A stretch of 11,649 bases of DNA, taken from the NCBI RefSeq assembly GCF_000611645.1, contig NW_014011777.1, positions 1 to 11,649 of the forward strand. Direction: 5' to 3'. Shown here one piece after another: positions 8,495-11,649 of the stretch. Each line of letters opens with the position of its first letter. The first letter of the stretch is position 1. Source of the stretch: Monoraphidium neglectum. Its lineage: Eukaryota; Chlorophyta; Chlorophyceae; Sphaeropleales; Selenastraceae. The position numbers and the translations under genes were made by a program. The notes beneath the pieces were generated by a model. The model searched no databases, was not told the DNA's origin, and saw nothing but the letters and a program-made list of their open reading frames with translations.

Positions 8495-9731
8495 GTCAAG
8501 GTGGCGCTCCGCGCCAAGGGCCTCGCCTGGACGGCGCTGCCGGCCAAGCCCTGCGCTGGCGGCGGGGACGCGGCCGCTGCCGCGGGGTTCGGCGGCCGCG
8601 CGCCCCTGGGCAAGATCCCGGCGCTGCTGATAGTGGAGCCACGGGCGGGGGCGGACTCACAGGATGCAGAGGTGGGCCGGGCATGGGCCGGGCCGGGGGC
8701 GAGCTCATGAGCCCCTGTGTTGTGCGGCGCGCCAAACATCCCCTTCCACCTCTCCCCCCCCCACCGGACGGTCAAAGCAAGGCGTGCAAAAACAGGTCTG
8801 AAGCGCAGGTGTTGGCATGCGCGCGTCCACACACTTCTTCATTCACGTATCAGACACTTTCTCCCACCCGCGACCCCGTCCTAAGCCAGGCGGTGCTGTA
8901 TGAGTCGGAGGTTATCAACGAATGGCTGGACGAGGCCTTCCCCCAGCCCCCCCTGATGCCGCACCACCCCCTGCAGCGCGCCAAGGTGGGGCTAAGGCGC
9001 CGAAGGCGTGCGGCGCGGCCCGCTCATGCGTTAGCAGCGCTTGGTAGCGGGGGTGTGAGTGTGCGCAGCGCACATTTTTGTTTGCCAAGGGGCGCCCCTG
9101 CAAGACGACGGCTCCCTCGCACACAGCTAGCCAACAGCGGATGTTACGACGCGAAAGCCTACTCACTCGGCCGGCCCTCACTCCTGTCGTTGCTGCCACG
9201 TGCTGTGTGTCCGCCCCGCCCCTGCAGGTGCGCCTGGTGTCGCGCTTCCACGACCTGTACCTGGAGCCGGCCCTGCGCAGACTCTACCCCCTGGTGCGCC
9301 CCAGCCCCGACGCAGCGGCGGTGTCGGCCGCCGCCGCCGAGTTCTACTCCCGGCTGGCCCAGCTAGAGGAAATCTTGGTGCGGGGCGGGGACGGCGCTGA
9401 GTCATGCGCCGCTGATGACCTCCCAAACGGCAGCGGTGGCGCCGGCGCCGGCGGCGCGGACGGAGCAGGACCGGCGGGGGCCACAAGGCACGGCGGCGGG
9501 TACGCTGTGGGCGGCACGCTGACACTCGCAGACTGCGGCTACCCTGCGCTGCTGCATTACGCGGACATCATCTTCCCTGAGATTGGGCTGGGCCCGGTGG
9601 ACTACGCGCGGACGCCGCGCGTGGCGGCGTGGCGGGGAGTGCTACTGGGCGACCCACATGTTCAGGAGGTTCTGGGGGAACTGGCGCCGGCGGCGCAGGA
9701 GTGGGTGGACTCGAAGATGGGGCGGCTGTGA
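8495..9731 (+). CDS. Glutathione S-transferase family protein, exons 2-4 (5' exon unresolved)
   Basis: A soluble GST conjugates or transfers glutathione. Solid exons: 8495-8671, 8890-8985, 9228-9731, all in phase 0, giving 258 residues plus TGA. The thioredoxin-fold domain begins at VKVALRAKGLAW (helix 1), then LGKIPALLIVE (strand 3 with the family's cis-Pro after KI), then AVLYESEVINEWLDEAFPQ, where Glu-Ser binds the glutathione gamma-glutamyl group. LMPHHPLQRAK leads into the helical C-domain: VRLVSRFHDLYLEPALRRLYP, FYSRLAQLEEIL, GGTLTLADCGYPAL (N-capping box with the conserved Asp) and TPRVAAWRGVLLGDPHVQEVL. Strand 1 and the catalytic Ser/Cys/Tyr must lie upstream, where TGA at 8480-8482 closes the frame, so an intron ending CACACAG|GTCAAG at 8494 is likely. 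Introns at 8672-8889 and 8986-9227 have GT-AG ends. A Gly/Ala-rich insert of roughly 35 residues sits between EEIL and YAVGGTLTLAD. The class cannot be assigned without the catalytic residue. Confidence 0.88.
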
Positions 9732-9857
9732 GCGGGGTGTAGGCCCCACGACTGTGGGGTTTGAGCCGCAGCGGACGGTTGCTGACACGGTTTTATTTCC
9801 TGCTTGACCCACCTGATGACCGATCCAAGTTACACTACCGTAATCAAGGGGAGTAAT

Positions 9858-9862
9858 TTACA
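9858..9862 (-). terminator. Candidate poly(A) signal TGTAA for the thioesterase-like gene
   Basis: TTACA on the plus strand reads TGTAA on the minus strand, about 415 bases past the predicted stop at 10277. A second copy lies at 9830-9834. If either is used, this 3' UTR overlaps the 3' UTR of the convergent GST gene. Confidence 0.35.
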
Positions 9863-10080
9863 ACAGTGTGGTACAACAGTTTTTGCGCCCGTGACAATAC
9901 ACACCGGGATTCCGCAAATGTCTGACAAATCGACTGCTCGAAAGCACATTTTTTGCACAAGGCAGGTTTTTCATGCATGCGGTTTCCAAGGTTGTGCCAC
10001 GCAGCTGCCTCGTGTTGCCCGCCACTCCACTGGGCAATGTTGGCCCTTCTCAAGGCCGCGCTCCCACCCGCAGTGCTTAA

Positions 10081-10085
10081 TGTAA
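10081..10085 (+). terminator. Candidate poly(A) signal TGTAA for the GST gene
   Basis: TGTAA is the usual poly(A) signal in chlorophyte nuclear genes. This copy lies about 350 bases after the GST stop codon, a reasonable 3' UTR length, and is the first on this strand after the stop. Five bases can occur by chance, so this is only a candidate. Confidence 0.4.
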
Positions 10086-10276
10086 AGTTTGGCTGTACGT
10101 ATTGGCTATTAAGACTCAACGATGGCAGCTATCATGGAATCAAAGCCAAACCATACAGATGTGTGCTGCGCCATGGTTATTCTGGGAGGATGAAAGCAGC
10201 ACGATCGGCAAATCCCAGGCCCAGCAGCAACACTCCACCACACGCAGCACCACCCCTCTCTCTGTGGCCCCACCTG

Positions 10277-11308
10277 CTACCCCACCTTCACCGACGCACA
10301 ATCCTGCGTCCTGCAGCGGGCCTGACTGCTTGCGTCGCTCAGGCACACCTGTCCCAGCGCTATGCGCAGTGTTTTGCCCCGCCTCCAGCGCAGATCATCG
10401 CCCTCCTCGTCGGCCGCAGCGCCTCCCCCCTGTGCACCCGCAGCACCAATCCATGTCAGCCGTGACAGCCGTCCGCCGGCTGCGCATGAGAGCAGCTCCT
10501 GCCTGACCGTCTCCAGCAGCAGGGTCGGCGGGTTGGCCACGTAGCTGTGCCTCGCCCCCTCCAGCCAGACCTCGCGATAGCCCGCCCCCGCGTACCGCCG
10601 CCACTGCGACACCTGGGGTTGACCAAGCAGTGAGAGGGATGGTTCAGTGCCGACGAGGATGGCGCAAGGTGGGCAAGGAGACGGGTGGGCGTGGAGCGAC
10701 GGCGGCACAGCTGCGAAAGCATGACAGAGACAACCTGCATTGGGTGCTTCACGCAACGCGCGCAGGGTCTCGTTGCCATTGCTGTCCCCTGATGAGGGTA
10801 AGTTTCGCCGCCGCAATCACAAGGCAAGCCCCTTGCGTGGGCTTCACTGTGAGAAGACGAGGGCAACGCCATGAGCCTGTCATGCCCCCCAGACCTGCTC
10901 CGCCCTGTAGCGGTTGTCGCTCTCTCCTGCCACCACCAAGAGCGGGCACTGCAGCGGCACAGGCGCCTGCGACATCTGGAGTGCGTGGGCACGTGGAGAT
11001 GAAGATTCTGAAGTAAGGATTGCAAACACGTGGCCACCAAGTGAATGCAGTGTTCAAATCTTGCGCAGGGGCACACCTGCACGAGCCCCTCTGGCCTGCC
11101 TTCCACTTCATGCCGCGGCACCTGGTATGTCTCCAGCGCCCGAAAGTCGGCCCTCAGCAGGGGCTCCTTTGCTGCTCTGACAGAGGGGTGCGCCAGTGTG
11201 GGGTTGGCGCCATAGCGCGCCTCAAACGCCGCCCAGAAGGCGTCGGAGGGCAGCAGGTGCAGCACGGTGGGGTCGACGTCGTGAGACGCGCCAGCAAGGT
11301 GGGGCGCC
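10277..11308 (-). CDS. Type II thioesterase-like alpha/beta hydrolase, C-terminal exons (5' part beyond the window)
   Basis: Type II thioesterases hydrolyse acyl groups from carrier proteins or CoA, often proofreading polyketide, peptide or fatty acid synthases. Exons in transcript order: 11308-11122, 10975-10895, 10612-10277, giving 200 residues and TAG at 10277-10279. The first starts APHLAGASHD, matching the region after the family's SGR-AP motif; the preceding phase-2 intron would complete that Arg codon. LHLLPSDAFWAAFEARYG follows (lid region), then PLLRADFRALETYQ, equivalent to the family's LRADF..xExY. The second exon has LQCPLLVVAGESDNRYRAEQ, carrying the predicted catalytic Asp. The third has VSQWRRY and LEGARHSYV, with His of the triad in place of GGHF, then LLLETVRQELL as the final helix. 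About 65 further residues, rich in Gly/Ala then Arg/Cys/Ser, extend beyond the usual end. The nucleophile Ser (GHSxG) and the N-terminal half lie outside. Acceptor choice at 10975 versus 10966 changes only MSQ. A broader alpha/beta hydrolase assignment is possible. Confidence 0.82.

Positions 11309-11649
<341 letters not shown>

Noticed and set aside
8197..8832. Minus-strand ORF of 211 codons
   Set aside because: It is antisense to the GST exon and its flanking introns, is Pro/Ala/Arg-rich, and has no family resemblance.

Overview
The window looks like nuclear DNA of a green alga (Chlorophyta). It is GC-rich, the genes are split by many short introns (about 150-400 bases, donors mostly GTGxxx, acceptors CAG), it carries CAG/CTG microsatellites, and TGTAA motifs of the green-algal poly(A) type lie past two of the genes. 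I cannot fix the genus. Three protein-coding genes can be supported, all by joining exons by hand and checking that intron phases agree. None is a single long ORF.

Left part (131-5181, minus strand): a complete malic enzyme gene. I could follow 12 coding exons with consistent phase, predicting 675 residues with all the expected catalytic residues and a possible organelle-targeting N-terminus. One intron appears to be of the rare GC-AG kind. Its 3' UTR runs off the left edge.

Middle (about 5182-8186): roughly 3 kb without a recognisable gene and visibly less GC-rich than the flanks. It holds a 12-base minisatellite merging into a (CTG)n tract, a Gly-codon-rich patch and small inverted repeats. 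It separates the divergently transcribed malic enzyme (minus) and glutathione S-transferase (plus) genes, so it probably contains both promoters.

Right part: a glutathione S-transferase gene on the plus strand (three solid exons, 8495-9731; first exon unresolved), facing the C-terminal half of a type II thioesterase-like alpha/beta hydrolase gene on the minus strand (10277-11308, continuing past the right edge). The two genes converge, and their candidate poly(A) signals suggest overlapping 3' UTRs. The right edge is a pure (CAG)38 tract, which appears to lie inside an intron of the thioesterase gene.

Malic enzyme makes NADPH or NADH, pyruvate and CO2; GST handles glutathione chemistry; a type II thioesterase hydrolyses acyl or carrier-bound thioesters. 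The sequence gives no evidence that they form one pathway; in an alga, neighbours need not be functionally linked. I did not find a clearly new biological system. The most notable points are the GC-AG intron, changes in the nearly invariant malic enzyme FNDDIQGTA motif, the long intronic CAG/CTG tract, and the unresolved 5' end of the GST.
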